Origin: a virus
Direction: 5' to 3' (one strand)
IMG/VR virus record: IMGVR_UViG_3300024348_000014
Span: 1-64,000 of that record
Length of the DNA: 64,000 bases
Shown: positions 1 through 6,572 of the stretch, in pieces
Layout of the letters: each line of letters begins with the position of its first letter
Position numbering within the stretch: position 1 is the stretch's first letter
Program-made: the position numbers and the translations under genes
Notes under the pieces: model-generated
Database searches by the model: none
The model's input: the letters and a program-made list of their open reading frames with translations, nothing else
What the model was told of the DNA's origin: nothing

Positions 1-2
1 CC

Positions 3-233
3 TTTCGTTTTGCTGTTGAGTTGCTTGCTTGGGCTATTAGCATTGGTTGTGCGATCACTATGGCTGTCACAGTTCCCAATCCCCCTTTATTGGCTCTTTA
101 TCCTGTTTGGATCTCTGGTTGTGCCATGTACGCTTGGGCTGCTTATACTAGGAAATCATTTGGCATGCTTGTTAACTACCTCTTGTTAGTAGCAATTGAT
201 ATGTTTGGTTTGTTTCGGATGCTTACTCAGTGA
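3..233 (+). CDS. Small integral membrane protein, 5' end outside window
   Basis: The reading frame is open to the left edge (codons run from base 3), so the gene is probably truncated at its start; the first possible internal start is TTG at 21. The visible 77 residues are almost entirely hydrophobic, with three likely membrane segments (around AWAISIGCAITMAV, LYPVWISGCAMYAWAA and LVNYLLLVAIDMFGLF). The stop overlaps the GTG start of the next gene, so the two are translationally coupled. No family is recognised. An inner-membrane location is inferred from hydrophobicity only. Confidence 0.6.
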   Translation, partial: FRFAVELLAWAISIGCAITMAVTVPNPPLLALYPVWISGCAMYAWAAYTRKSFGMLVNYLLLVAIDMFGLFRMLTQ

Positions 234-841
234 ATATATTTTATCTTCACGAAGATACTAAAGAATGTGCAAAACAACATCTTGACAAACATGTCGTTAA
301 GATGATTCTAGAATACGCACAACTTTTGTCCACTGCTCATCGTCTTCTTGATGGGTATGAGTATGAAGGTAAGTCTATTTCTGGTCGCAAAGCAATGCGA
401 TGGAAATTAGATGATTCTCGTGAAGATAATTTGTATCTTGCATCGCATATGAAACACCCATCTGGTATTTGGTGTCGTCAATCACAAGATAATTATTGGT
501 GGTTATATAATCTGTGGCGAGATCTTATGAAAGAATATACATTTCGTTATGGTAAGCATCATGTCGCAGAAAGATTGATTCCATTCTTATCTTTTGCGCC
601 AACTAATATAACAGAAAGTATTGCAACTCCAATGCCACAGTGCATGCCAGAGCAATATAAAGTACCAACTGATTCTATTCAAGCATACCACAACTACTAT
701 ATTAATGACAAACAACCATTTGCTGTTTGGACAAATAGACCAATTCCAGAGTGGTATGTTTGTGAGTGGAAAAATAGAAACCACAAAGCAGTATATCAAA
801 AACAAAACGATAAAATAAAATTTAGAATGGTTCCTGCTTAA
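230..841 (+). CDS. Conserved phage protein of unknown function, HxDKHVVKM motif
   Basis: 203 aa starting with GTG, overlapping the previous stop (GTGA). The N-terminus, with YLHEDTKECAKQHLDKHVVKMILE near residues 4-27, resembles a protein family repeated in many T4-like and other large phages whose function I do not know. The protein is rich in Trp, His and Tyr (for example WCRQSQDNYWWLYNLW around residue 85) and has no signal peptide or membrane segment. It is followed without a gap by an oxygenase gene, so the two are probably co-transcribed. The conserved His/Asp cluster could bind metal or nucleic acid, but that is a guess. Confidence 0.75.
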   Translation: MNIFYLHEDTKECAKQHLDKHVVKMILEYAQLLSTAHRLLDGYEYEGKSISGRKAMRWKLDDSREDNLYLASHMKHPSGIWCRQSQDNYWWLYNLWRDLMKEYTFRYGKHHVAERLIPFLSFAPTNITESIATPMPQCMPEQYKVPTDSIQAYHNYYINDKQPFAVWTNRPIPEWYVCEWKNRNHKAVYQKQNDKIKFRMVPA

Positions 842-1444
842 ATGCAATACATAAATTTATTTCCAACACCATTGTTTATTGATGATCAATTAGTCCTTGC
901 AAAAGAAATTCTACCTGTCGCTGAAGATTATATAAACCAACATGGTATTAAATATCTTGGACAGGAATCGTACGATTCTACTTATAGCATTAACTCTGCA
1001 TCACTTTTGCAACAAAATGATTTTAGATTAAATAAACTTAATAATTATATAAGCACTGTCTCTAGAAAATACTTTGCAGATAATTGTATAGATTCTAGTA
1101 TGTGGACTCTTAAACCATATTATCTGTTTAATAAAATAAAAGCAGGTGGCACTCATCAAGCGCATACCCATCCAGGATCTATACTTTCTGGATGTTTTTA
1201 TTTAAAAGTCCCACAGAATTCTCCACCAATAATTTTTAATGATCCCAGAGTTTACTGGAAATTTATACATTATGCTATTAATTTCGGGAGACCCCGAGAA
1301 GATTATAAATTACTACCTGAGTATGTGATTAATCCGATCGAAGGAACATTTTTAATGTGGCCAAGTTGGTTAGAGCACCAAGTACCTACAAGTATTAGTT
1401 CTGAAGAGCGAATTTGTGTCGCTTTCAATCTTAATCCGAACTAA
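842..1444 (+). CDS. Putative 2OG-Fe(II) oxygenase (TIGR02466-like)
   Basis: 200 aa beginning MQYINLFPTPLFIDD, the typical FPTP-x-F opening of the phage and marine-bacterial 2-oxoglutarate/Fe(II) dioxygenase-like family. The iron-site pattern is visible as HQAHTHPGSILSGCFYL around residues 105-121 (the HxH plus a following strand), with a distal His in WPSWLEHQVP near residue 178 and an Arg in SSEERICVAFNL near the C-terminus that would bind 2OG. Such enzymes hydroxylate proteins, nucleic acids or small molecules; the substrate is unknown. It is one of three 2OG oxygenase-like genes in the window. ATG follows the previous stop directly. Confidence 0.8.
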   Translation: MQYINLFPTPLFIDDQLVLAKEILPVAEDYINQHGIKYLGQESYDSTYSINSASLLQQNDFRLNKLNNYISTVSRKYFADNCIDSSMWTLKPYYLFNKIKAGGTHQAHTHPGSILSGCFYLKVPQNSPPIIFNDPRVYWKFIHYAINFGRPREDYKLLPEYVINPIEGTFLMWPSWLEHQVPTSISSEERICVAFNLNPN

Positions 1445-1447
1445 ATA
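1441..1447 (+). promoter_or_regulatory. T4-like late promoter CTAAATA
   Basis: CTAAATA spans the TAA stop of the preceding oxygenase and lies 16 bases before the ATG of the next gene. T4 late promoters are TATAAATA and related marine phages use CTAAATA. The same word recurs before many virion genes here. Confidence 0.55.
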
Positions 1448-1463
1448 AAACGAAGGAGTTATT

Positions 1464-1712
1464 ATGCCAACTTATGTATTTCGTAATAAAGAAACTGGTG
1501 AACAGTTTGAAAAATTGATGAAGATCTCAGAACTCGACTCATTCAGAGCCGACAATCCCCAATTAGAAACAGTAATTCAAGCAGTGTCATTTGGAGATCC
1601 CACTAAATTAAGTTCAACACGTAAATTTGATACTGGATTTAAAGAAGTCCTACAAAGGATACATGAAAAAACTCCAGGAAGTCAATTAGATAAGTCATCT
1701 TCACAACTATAA
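1464..1712 (+). CDS. Small conserved phage protein, FmdB-like N-terminus
   Basis: 82 aa starting MPTYVFRNKETGEQFEKLMKI, which looks like the N-terminal strand of the FmdB/zinc-ribbon family (MPTYEF...), but the Cys residues of the ribbon are absent, so it is not a metal-binding FmdB protein. Similar short proteins occur in T4-like phages of marine bacteria. A good AAGGAG ribosome-binding site stands before the ATG. It lies between an oxygenase and phoH; function unknown. Confidence 0.7.
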   Translation: MPTYVFRNKETGEQFEKLMKISELDSFRADNPQLETVIQAVSFGDPTKLSSTRKFDTGFKEVLQRIHEKTPGSQLDKSSSQL

Positions 1713-1721
1713 GGAATTCTA

Positions 1722-2489
1722 ATGGCTCGTACCACAGCAGCAAAAAAAGTAATAGATCTACATAATGAAGAACGTGAGTCAAAGCCAGTTGCTAGTAATC
1801 AATTAAAATTACGATTAGATAATTTAAAAACATTTCAACCATTAACAGATAATCAAAAAAAATTCTTCGATGCTTATAAACTAGGTGACTACTTTATAGC
1901 ATTGCATGGTGTCGCAGGAACAGGTAAAACTTTTATCGCACTTTATAAAGCAATAGAAGAAGTTCTCGATAAAAATAATCCATTCAATAAAATTATTGTA
2001 GTTCGATCTGCAGTACAATCACGTGAGATGGGACATCTTCCAGGAGATGTAGGTGAGAAGATGGAAATCTATGAACAACCTTATCGTCAAATCTGTCACC
2101 AGTTTTTTGATCGCAAAGATGCATGGGATCGTTTAGAAGAACAGGGTCATATTAGTTTTATCTCTACATCTTTTATTCGTGGTATGTCATTTGATAATGC
2201 TATTATTATTGTTGATGAGATGCAGAACTTAACTTATGAAGAGATTGATACAGTTATGACTCGTGTGGGACATATGTCTAAAATTCTTTGGTGTGGTGAT
2301 TATCGTCAAACTGATCTAAATAAGAAACGTAATGATATGTCAGGTATTCTTAAATTCTTTGATATCGCTCAGCATATGAAAGCATTTACTCGTATTGAGT
2401 TTACTGTAGACGATATTGTTCGGTCATCCTTAGTCAAGGATTATATTTTGGCTAAACTAAAATACGAAGATTACGAGGACAGAAAATGA
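1722..2489 (+). CDS. phoH: PhoH-like P-loop ATPase
   Basis: 255 aa with the PhoH-family ATPase core: Walker A GVAGTGKT near residues 63-70, the segment VVRSAVQSREMGHLPGD after it, Walker B IIIVDEMQN near residue 165, and a sensor-like WCGDYRQTD further on. PhoH-like proteins are very common in marine T4-like phages. The bacterial relatives are linked to phosphate stress or RNA metabolism, but the phage role is unsettled. An AAGGA ribosome-binding site precedes the ATG, and the stop overlaps the endolysin start (ATGA). Confidence 0.95.
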   Translation: MARTTAAKKVIDLHNEERESKPVASNQLKLRLDNLKTFQPLTDNQKKFFDAYKLGDYFIALHGVAGTGKTFIALYKAIEEVLDKNNPFNKIIVVRSAVQSREMGHLPGDVGEKMEIYEQPYRQICHQFFDRKDAWDRLEEQGHISFISTSFIRGMSFDNAIIIVDEMQNLTYEEIDTVMTRVGHMSKILWCGDYRQTDLNKKRNDMSGILKFFDIAQHMKAFTRIEFTVDDIVRSSLVKDYILAKLKYEDYEDRK

Positions 2490-3106
2490 TAACATCAGAA
2501 CAATTTCACCATCTATTTCCAAGAGCACAAGACCCAACATCATGGGCAGAGTCTATGTGTAATGTATTTCCAACATATGATATAACAACACCAAAACGTG
2601 TGGCAGCATTCCTCGCTCAGTGCGGTCATGAGTCTGGTGGTTGGACAGTGTTTGAAGAAAACCTTAACTATTCAGCACAAGGATTAAATGGTATCTTCAA
2701 GAAGTATTTTCCTACACTTGAATCTGCACAACCTTATGCACGCAAACCAGAAATGATTGCCAATAAGATCTATGCTAATCGTATGGGTAATGGCGCACCA
2801 GAATCAGGTGATGGATATAGGTTTCGTGGTCGTGGACCAATTCAACTAACTGGTCGTGCAAACTATACAGCATTTGCTAAAGAGATGTTTGAAGACTGGC
2901 AGAATGTGGTAGATAATCCTGACTGGGTTACTGCTGATCGTGATTTTGCTCTTATGTCAGCTATTTGGTTCTGGAATAAAAATGGACTAAACAAAGAAGC
3001 AGACGCAGGTGATCTAAAATTAATGACCAAAAAGATTAATGGTGGTTACATTGGACTTGAAGATCGCATTAAACATTATAATGAGTGTATTGATTTACTT
3101 ACCTAA
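2486..3106 (+). CDS. GH19 chitinase-type endolysin
   Basis: 206 aa glycoside hydrolase family 19 domain, used by many phages to cut peptidoglycan glycan strands. The signature FLAQCGHESGGW gives catalytic Glu49 with a second acidic pair at Glu57/Glu58, followed by YANRMGNG and the strongly conserved GYRFRGRGPIQLTGRANY near residues 112-129. There is no signal peptide or membrane anchor, so release would need the holin (minus strand, 15449-15871). The start ATG overlaps the phoH stop. A second GH19 domain sits inside the tail spike gp5. Confidence 0.93.
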   Translation: MITSEQFHHLFPRAQDPTSWAESMCNVFPTYDITTPKRVAAFLAQCGHESGGWTVFEENLNYSAQGLNGIFKKYFPTLESAQPYARKPEMIANKIYANRMGNGAPESGDGYRFRGRGPIQLTGRANYTAFAKEMFEDWQNVVDNPDWVTADRDFALMSAIWFWNKNGLNKEADAGDLKLMTKKINGGYIGLEDRIKHYNECIDLLT

Positions 3107-3756
3107 TGCCAACATTTATACATCATGATCTTCCCAAATTGGAACGTACCGACTCTAACCAAGTTAGACTTTACAAAACCCCGTCGGGTCGAGCCTATCC
3201 AAGCATCACCACCATTACAGGACTCCACTCAAAACAAGGAATCCTCGAATGGCGAAAAAGAGTCGGAGAAGCAGAAGCAAATAGAATCTCCAGCCAAGCA
3301 AGTAAACGTGGAACAAAAGTCCATGGATATTGTGAATCATATCTCCGCAGTGAACTCTGTGAACCTGACACGTTCGATTCAGAGATATTTGGAAGAATTA
3401 GACCCTACCTCGAAAAAATAGATAACATACATGCATTAGAAACACCATTGTATTCTGATCATCTTGAGGTTGCTGGGACTGTTGATTGTATTGCTGAGTA
3501 TGAAGGTAAACTTTCAGTTATTGATTTTAAAACTTCAAGCAAACCAAAGACTAGAGATCACATCCATGGCTATTTTATGCAGACTGCAGCATATGCTGTG
3601 GCATTCGAAGAACTAACAGGAATTCCAGTAGGAAGACTGGTTATCATAATGGGTATAGACGATAATCCGACAAAAATATTTGTCGAAAAAAGAGATGACT
3701 GGATCGATGGATTTAAAAGTCTAAGATTAGAATATAAAAGTAAACATGGAATCTAA
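3106..3756 (+). CDS. RecB-like PD-(D/E)XK exonuclease
   Basis: 216 aa. The C-terminal half has the RecB-nuclease pattern: ALETPLYSDHLEVAGTVDCIAEY (conserved Glu, then GT-D), SVIDFKTSSKPK (the D-x-K catalytic pair, near residue 139) and the QTAAYAVAFEE helix typical of the Cas4/RecB family. The N-terminus (SGRAYPSITTITG) matches phage exonucleases that process or degrade DNA. It overlaps the previous stop (TAATG) and its last 11 bases overlap the next gene, so it belongs to one transcription unit with phoH and the endolysin. Confidence 0.88.
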   Translation: MPTFIHHDLPKLERTDSNQVRLYKTPSGRAYPSITTITGLHSKQGILEWRKRVGEAEANRISSQASKRGTKVHGYCESYLRSELCEPDTFDSEIFGRIRPYLEKIDNIHALETPLYSDHLEVAGTVDCIAEYEGKLSVIDFKTSSKPKTRDHIHGYFMQTAAYAVAFEELTGIPVGRLVIIMGIDDNPTKIFVEKRDDWIDGFKSLRLEYKSKHGI

Positions 3757-4213
3757 TATTAATTTTTTTGAGCATGTATTATCTAATGATGACTGTCAGA
3801 CATTAATAAATTATTTACTAAATGATACTCCATCAGCAGTTTCATTAGATTATAATAATTTAAAAAGAACACGAGTATTAGAGCATTACATTGTTATTGA
3901 TCTAAGTAAAAAATTAAATATCAATTTTGATCGAGCGTTTTTAATGCATTATAATGCAGGAATTGGTTCCGTATTACATAATGATAACTATTCGATTGAA
4001 GAATCACGAGAAGTATTTAATGCATGGAAATCTTCTGCTGTTGTGTTTTTAAATCAAGAATTCGATGGTGGAGAATTGATTTATCCAAATCAGGGGATTA
4101 CTATAAAACCAGTAACAGGTAATATGGTAATTGCACCAGCAGATGAAAGCGCACCACACTTCGTGAGTCCATCATCTTCAGATAGATATGTATTAGTATT
4201 AAGAATTATTTGA
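3746..4213 (+). CDS. 2OG-Fe(II) oxygenase (prolyl 4-hydroxylase-like)
   Basis: 155 aa. The dioxygenase core is visible: HYNAGIGSVLHNDNYS (H-x-D iron ligands near residues 77-79), VVFLNQEFDGGELIYPNQG (the FDGGEL strand typical of P4H-like enzymes), then APHFVSP (distal His, around residue 133) and SDRYVLVLRI (Arg that would hold 2OG). The protein is short, single-domain and cytoplasmic. Such enzymes are frequent in T4-like marine phages and their substrates are mostly unknown. The TGA stop lies inside the -35 box of the next promoter. Confidence 0.88.
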   Translation: MESNINFFEHVLSNDDCQTLINYLLNDTPSAVSLDYNNLKRTRVLEHYIVIDLSKKLNINFDRAFLMHYNAGIGSVLHNDNYSIEESREVFNAWKSSAVVFLNQEFDGGELIYPNQGITIKPVTGNMVIAPADESAPHFVSPSSSDRYVLVLRII

Positions 4214-4238
4214 CACGTAAGAATATATAATGTATAAT
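4210..4238 (+). promoter_or_regulatory. Perfect consensus sigma70 promoter for the tmRNA gene
   Basis: TTGACA at 4210-4215, exactly 17 bases, then TATAAT at 4233-4238. The -35 box overlaps the TGA stop (4211-4213) of the upstream gene. A second TATAAT lies at 4226-4231 but at wrong spacing. Transcription should begin near 4245, at the 5' edge of the tmRNA acceptor piece. Confidence 0.88.
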
Positions 4239-4319
4239 TGTGATATTGCTGTATGAAGCAAAGAGAAAAGTGTTCTGGACGGGAGTTCGATTCTCCCCAC
4301 CTCCACCAAAAAGATAATT

Positions 4320-4427
4320 ATGAAAAATAGATATACCGCATTGTGTCCAACTTGTTTTATTAGATTTCAGTGGATAAAGGACAATGGGTTATCGAAACAT
4401 AAGTGTCTTTCTGATGGGGGTGACTAG
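4320..4427 (+). CDS. 35-aa zinc-finger-like mini-protein in the tmRNA intervening segment
   Basis: ATG at 4320 opens a 35-codon frame that runs through the intervening segment and stops at TAG 4425-4427, inside the mature coding piece. It contains LCPTC (Cys9, Cys12) and KHKC (His27, Cys29), a CxxC-x14-HxC arrangement like a small zinc finger, with aromatic and basic residues between. The ribosome-binding site is weak (AAAGATAATT). If real, it would be made from the unprocessed tmRNA precursor. It could equally be a chance ORF; the Cys/His spacing is the only support. Confidence 0.4.
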   Translation: MKNRYTALCPTCFIRFQWIKDNGLSKHKCLSDGGD

Positions 4428-4500
4428 GTTTCGACAGGGCAACAAGTAAATGCGTGGACAGCACGAGACAGATACTCGTTAAAAGTAAAAAACCGTAAAC

Positions 4501-4533
4501 GCAAACGACGCACAGTTCGCATTAGCAGCCTAA
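4501..4533 (+). other. tmRNA tag reading frame (ANDAQFALAA)
   Basis: Codons GCA AAC GAC GCA CAG TTC GCA TTA GCA GCC TAA give ANDAQFALAA and stop. GCA is the resume codon, as in Escherichia coli, where the tag is ANDENYALAA. The C-terminal LAA is the known ClpX degron. The stop lies in the helix-5 region, where TTAGCAG pairs with CTGCTTA, as in classical tmRNAs. Confidence 0.92.
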
Positions 4534-4652
4534 ACACTGCTTAGGGTTTCGGTAGGTTTCCTCGTAACAGAATAACCTACCACTTTATTATGCCAGCCAC
4601 GTAGTGTGCCAGCCATATAATTTTAACCTTATTACAACTTATAGGAAAATAA

Positions 4653-5216
4653 ATGAAATTGAAACTTATCACTGCTGCTTCTCTAGTAGCATTCTCTGCA
4701 ATGGCAAGCGCACAGTCATCTGTAACTGCAACATATGGTGTTAAAGAAGCAAATGTTACAAGTGTGCAGAGCCATGTAACGAACATGTCTGTTAAGACTC
4801 GTGCATTTACCAATGTCGATCTTGATGCAGGTATCAATACTGAAACTGCTGACGTAGCACGCACTGTTACAAATCGTTATGAAATTGGTGTATCTACAGG
4901 AATGGATCTAACTTCATTTCTTCGTGGTGATGTTCGTCTTGGTACTGGTATGAAGCAAAAATCAGGTGTTCAAGACTTTGGTTACTACTCTGTAGAACCT
5001 GGAGTTACTGCAAAGTTTGGTGATATTAGCACACGTGTAGCATATCGCTATCGTACTGCATATGACTCAAATGTTAATGCTGATACTAGTCAAACTATGC
5101 GTTATAGCGTAGGTTATGCATTAACTAAGAAAGATGCTATCCGACTTGGATATGATGTTCAAAGTGGTGATGGTGCTAACAAGCAAACTACTATCGCTTA
5201 CACTCGCTCATTCTAA
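4653..5216 (+). CDS. Outer-membrane beta-barrel protein with signal peptide
   Basis: 187 aa. The N-terminus MKLKLITAASLVAFSAMASA followed by QS is a classic Sec signal peptide with an AxA cleavage site. The mature part alternates polar and hydrophobic residues in strand-like runs (YEIGVSTGMDL, RGDVRLGTGM, TRVAYRYRTAY, MRYSVGYALT, AIRLGYDVQ) and ends TTIAYTRSF with a C-terminal Phe, the outer-membrane assembly signal of beta-barrels. It resembles small OmpA/porin-like barrels rather than virion proteins. An AGGAAAA site precedes ATG. It is likely a moron expressed in the infected Gram-negative host, perhaps changing the surface to exclude other phages; that role is inference. Confidence 0.78.
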   Translation: MKLKLITAASLVAFSAMASAQSSVTATYGVKEANVTSVQSHVTNMSVKTRAFTNVDLDAGINTETADVARTVTNRYEIGVSTGMDLTSFLRGDVRLGTGMKQKSGVQDFGYYSVEPGVTAKFGDISTRVAYRYRTAYDSNVNADTSQTMRYSVGYALTKKDAIRLGYDVQSGDGANKQTTIAYTRSF

Positions 5217-5225
5217 TTTAAGAGT

Positions 5226-5248
5226 TGATGGTCTCTTTAAAACCATCA
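5226..5248 (+). other. Hairpin after the outer-membrane protein gene
   Basis: TGATGGT (5226-5232) and ACCATCA (5242-5248) form a 7-bp stem with a 9-base loop, ten bases after the stop. No U-tract follows, so it is more likely an mRNA-end or processing structure than an intrinsic terminator. The rest of the 5217-5363 gap shows nothing else convincing. Confidence 0.35.
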
Positions 5249-5363
5249 TGGATTAGTGAAGTCTTCGCTTGATGTTAGCAACCGATCACCCAATGGTATC
5301 TTGTACTAACTTATAGTGGCAACATTAATATTGTCAATTTATTTTTAATTGTTAGGATATGAT

Positions 5364-5600
5364 ATGAAATCACTTATCGCATTGGTAGCATTGGCATTCG
5401 CATCACTTTCTTTTGCAGCTGAACCTGTTAAGAAAGAAGAATCAAAGGCTCCAGCAAAAACTGAAGCAAACTGCGTAACTAAAGATAAATCTGGTAAGTG
5501 TCCACCTGCTCCAAAGTCTGAAAAGCCTACTCCTAAAAAAGTAGAACATAAAGACGAAAAGAAAGCAGACGCACCAAAAGCAGAAGCCGTAAAGAAGTAA
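5364..5600 (+). CDS. Exported Lys/Pro/Ala-rich small protein
   Basis: 78 aa from ATG 5364, chosen over an upstream TTG at 5349 because a GGA-type site precedes it and the signal peptide then starts correctly. MKSLIALVALAFASLSFAA is a Sec signal peptide. The mature part is low-complexity, very rich in Lys, Pro, Ala and Glu (KKEESKAPAKTE, KSEKPTPKKVEHK), with two Cys (NCVTKDKSGKCPP) that could form a disulfide in the periplasm. No family is recognised. It lies directly after the outer-membrane barrel, which suggests a small envelope-acting pair. Confidence 0.7.
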   Translation: MKSLIALVALAFASLSFAAEPVKKEESKAPAKTEANCVTKDKSGKCPPAPKSEKPTPKKVEHKDEKKADAPKAEAVKK

Positions 5601-5606
5601 CAATTC

Positions 5607-5613
5607 CTAAATA
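5607..5613 (+). promoter_or_regulatory. T4-like late promoter CTAAATA
   Basis: CTAAATA six bases after the preceding stop and 69 bases before the next ATG. Downstream, TGAAGG and CCTTCA (in 5630-5655) can pair as a hairpin near the expected transcript start, as at several other late promoters of this window. Confidence 0.5.
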
Positions 5614-5682
5614 ATTGTTACAGTGGGTTGAAGGATCCCAATAAAACCTTCATTTTACACACACAACACAAAGGAGTATTTT

Positions 5683-5958
5683 ATGTCAAATCTGACACCA
5701 TTCGAAATTCGTCTTGAACTATTAAAAATGGCCAAAGACATGTTAAATGATGATTATTATGGGAAGCGTGAGGTTATTAGCAATGTTTGGCAATCCAAAC
5801 TAGAAATTGCTAAAATCAATGGTGGTGAGTTGCCCGAACATCCAGGGTTTCCAACTTATCCATCAGAAGCTGAAATCATTTCAAAAGCACAAGTGCTTAA
5901 TGGTTTCGTTTCAAACATCCCAAATATAGATACAAAGACTAGCAAAAAGTCTGCCTGA
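5683..5958 (+). CDS. Conserved T4-like phage small protein
   Basis: 91 aa, MSNLTPFEIRLELLKMAKDML..., a short helical protein of a kind seen in T4-like phages of marine bacteria. There is a strong AAGGAG ribosome-binding site. The middle segment (GGELPEHPGFPTYPSEAEIISKAQ) is Pro-rich, and the last residues are polar and basic. No motif for a function. It stands alone between a late promoter and a hairpin, so it may form its own late transcript. Confidence 0.75.
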   Translation: MSNLTPFEIRLELLKMAKDMLNDDYYGKREVISNVWQSKLEIAKINGGELPEHPGFPTYPSEAEIISKAQVLNGFVSNIPNIDTKTSKKSA

Positions 5959-5967
5959 TCGGGATAG

Positions 5968-5990
5968 GAGAAGTGCATTTTGCACTTCTC
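5968..5990 (+). terminator. Perfect 10-bp hairpin between genes
   Basis: GAGAAGTGCA (5968-5977), loop TTT, TGCACTTCTC (5981-5990): a perfect 10-bp stem just after the stop of the 91-aa gene. The following bases TCTAACTTTA are only weakly T-rich, so termination may be partial; it could also stabilise the upstream mRNA end. Confidence 0.5.
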
Positions 5991-6011
5991 TCTAACTTTA
6001 AAAGGAGAACT

Positions 6012-6572
6012 ATGCGACAATATCGTTTATATGTTCCAATCATACTATTAATACTATGTTTAAGTTTTTATTTGAATTCAGTACTATCAAGTAAAGACAT
6101 TTATTTAAAGATTAACTATTCACAGTTAACACCAGAATCTCAAGAACAAGTGCGTTGTCTTGCAGACAACATTTATTATGAGGCTGGCTATGAGCCAGAT
6201 GATGGTAAACTTGCAGTCGCACTCGTCACAATGAATCGTTTACAAGATCCAAGATATCCAAAAGATATTTGCTCTGTAGTCAAACAAAAGGTAAGATCAA
6301 CATGTCAGTTTAGTTGGTTCTGCGAAAACGTAAAAGCCAAAAGAAATGAAGTATACAATAAAGCAATGGAAGTTGCTCTTGATGTCTATGCTAATTATGA
6401 GAAGCTGACAGACATCACGTATGGTGCATTATTTTATCATGCTGATTACGTCAATCCAAGATGGAAGTTAGAAAAGACGACTGTTATCGGTAGACATATT
6501 TTTTATAAAGAAAGTGAAGGAAAAGATGATGCAAAAAATGAACATTCAACTAAAGGAAGATCAGTCTTCTAA
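6012..6572 (+). CDS. Membrane-anchored SleB-like cell-wall hydrolase
   Basis: 186 aa from ATG 6012, which has an AAAGGAG site; an upstream in-frame GTG at 5973 lies inside the hairpin and is rejected. The N-terminal YVPIILLILCLSFYLNSVL is an uncleaved signal anchor. The rest matches the SleB-type hydrolase family (PF07486): LADNIYYEAGYEPDDGKLAVALVTMNRL with the conserved Glu in YYEAG, then DICSVVKQ...CQFSWFCE. The enzyme would face the periplasm and cut peptidoglycan during lysis or remodelling. Its 3' end overlaps the ClpP-like gene by about 44 bases. Confidence 0.85.
   Translation: MRQYRLYVPIILLILCLSFYLNSVLSSKDIYLKINYSQLTPESQEQVRCLADNIYYEAGYEPDDGKLAVALVTMNRLQDPRYPKDICSVVKQKVRSTCQFSWFCENVKAKRNEVYNKAMEVALDVYANYEKLTDITYGALFYHADYVNPRWKLEKTTVIGRHIFYKESEGKDDAKNEHSTKGRSVF

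Larger units (their letters stand above)
4245..4581 (+). ncRNA. ssrA: Circularly permuted (two-piece) tmRNA
   Basis: The 3' part of a tmRNA comes first. The acceptor piece (about 4245-4308) has T-arm GGGAG / TTCGATT / CTCCC at 4281-4297, acceptor strand CACCTCC at 4298-4304, discriminator A and an encoded CCA at 4306-4308. After a 107-base intervening segment comes the coding piece (4416 to about 4581). It starts GGGGGTG, which pairs over 7 bp with the acceptor strand (one G-U at the third pair, as is usual in tmRNA), then GGTTTCGAC of the D-like arm. Bases 4435-4441 pair with 4271-4277 as helix 2. The tag frame 4501-4533 encodes ANDAQFALAA. It is followed by the helix-5 return strand and an 8-bp hairpin (4551-4558 with 4574-4581). 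The 5' start and the 3' end of the coding piece are estimates. Permuted tmRNA genes are known in alphaproteobacteria, cyanobacteria and some betaproteobacteria; here the gene sits in a phage. Confidence 0.93.

Noticed and set aside
587-847. Minus-strand 86-aa hydrophobic ORF
   Set aside because: Antisense to a well-patterned plus-strand gene, no ribosome-binding site, low-complexity hydrophobic translation of AT-rich sequence.
3125-3421. 98-aa ORF in another frame of the nuclease gene
   Set aside because: Out of frame with the RecB-like protein, no family pattern, no ribosome-binding site.
4271-4308. A tRNA gene 3' half (T-arm plus CCA)
   Set aside because: No D-arm, anticodon arm or 5' acceptor strand lies upstream; the partner strand is found downstream at 4416, which makes it the acceptor piece of a permuted tmRNA.
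5973-6011. Longer SleB-like protein from GTG 5973
   Set aside because: The GTG is in a perfect 10-bp hairpin and the AAAGGAG site clearly serves ATG 6012, which also starts the signal anchor.
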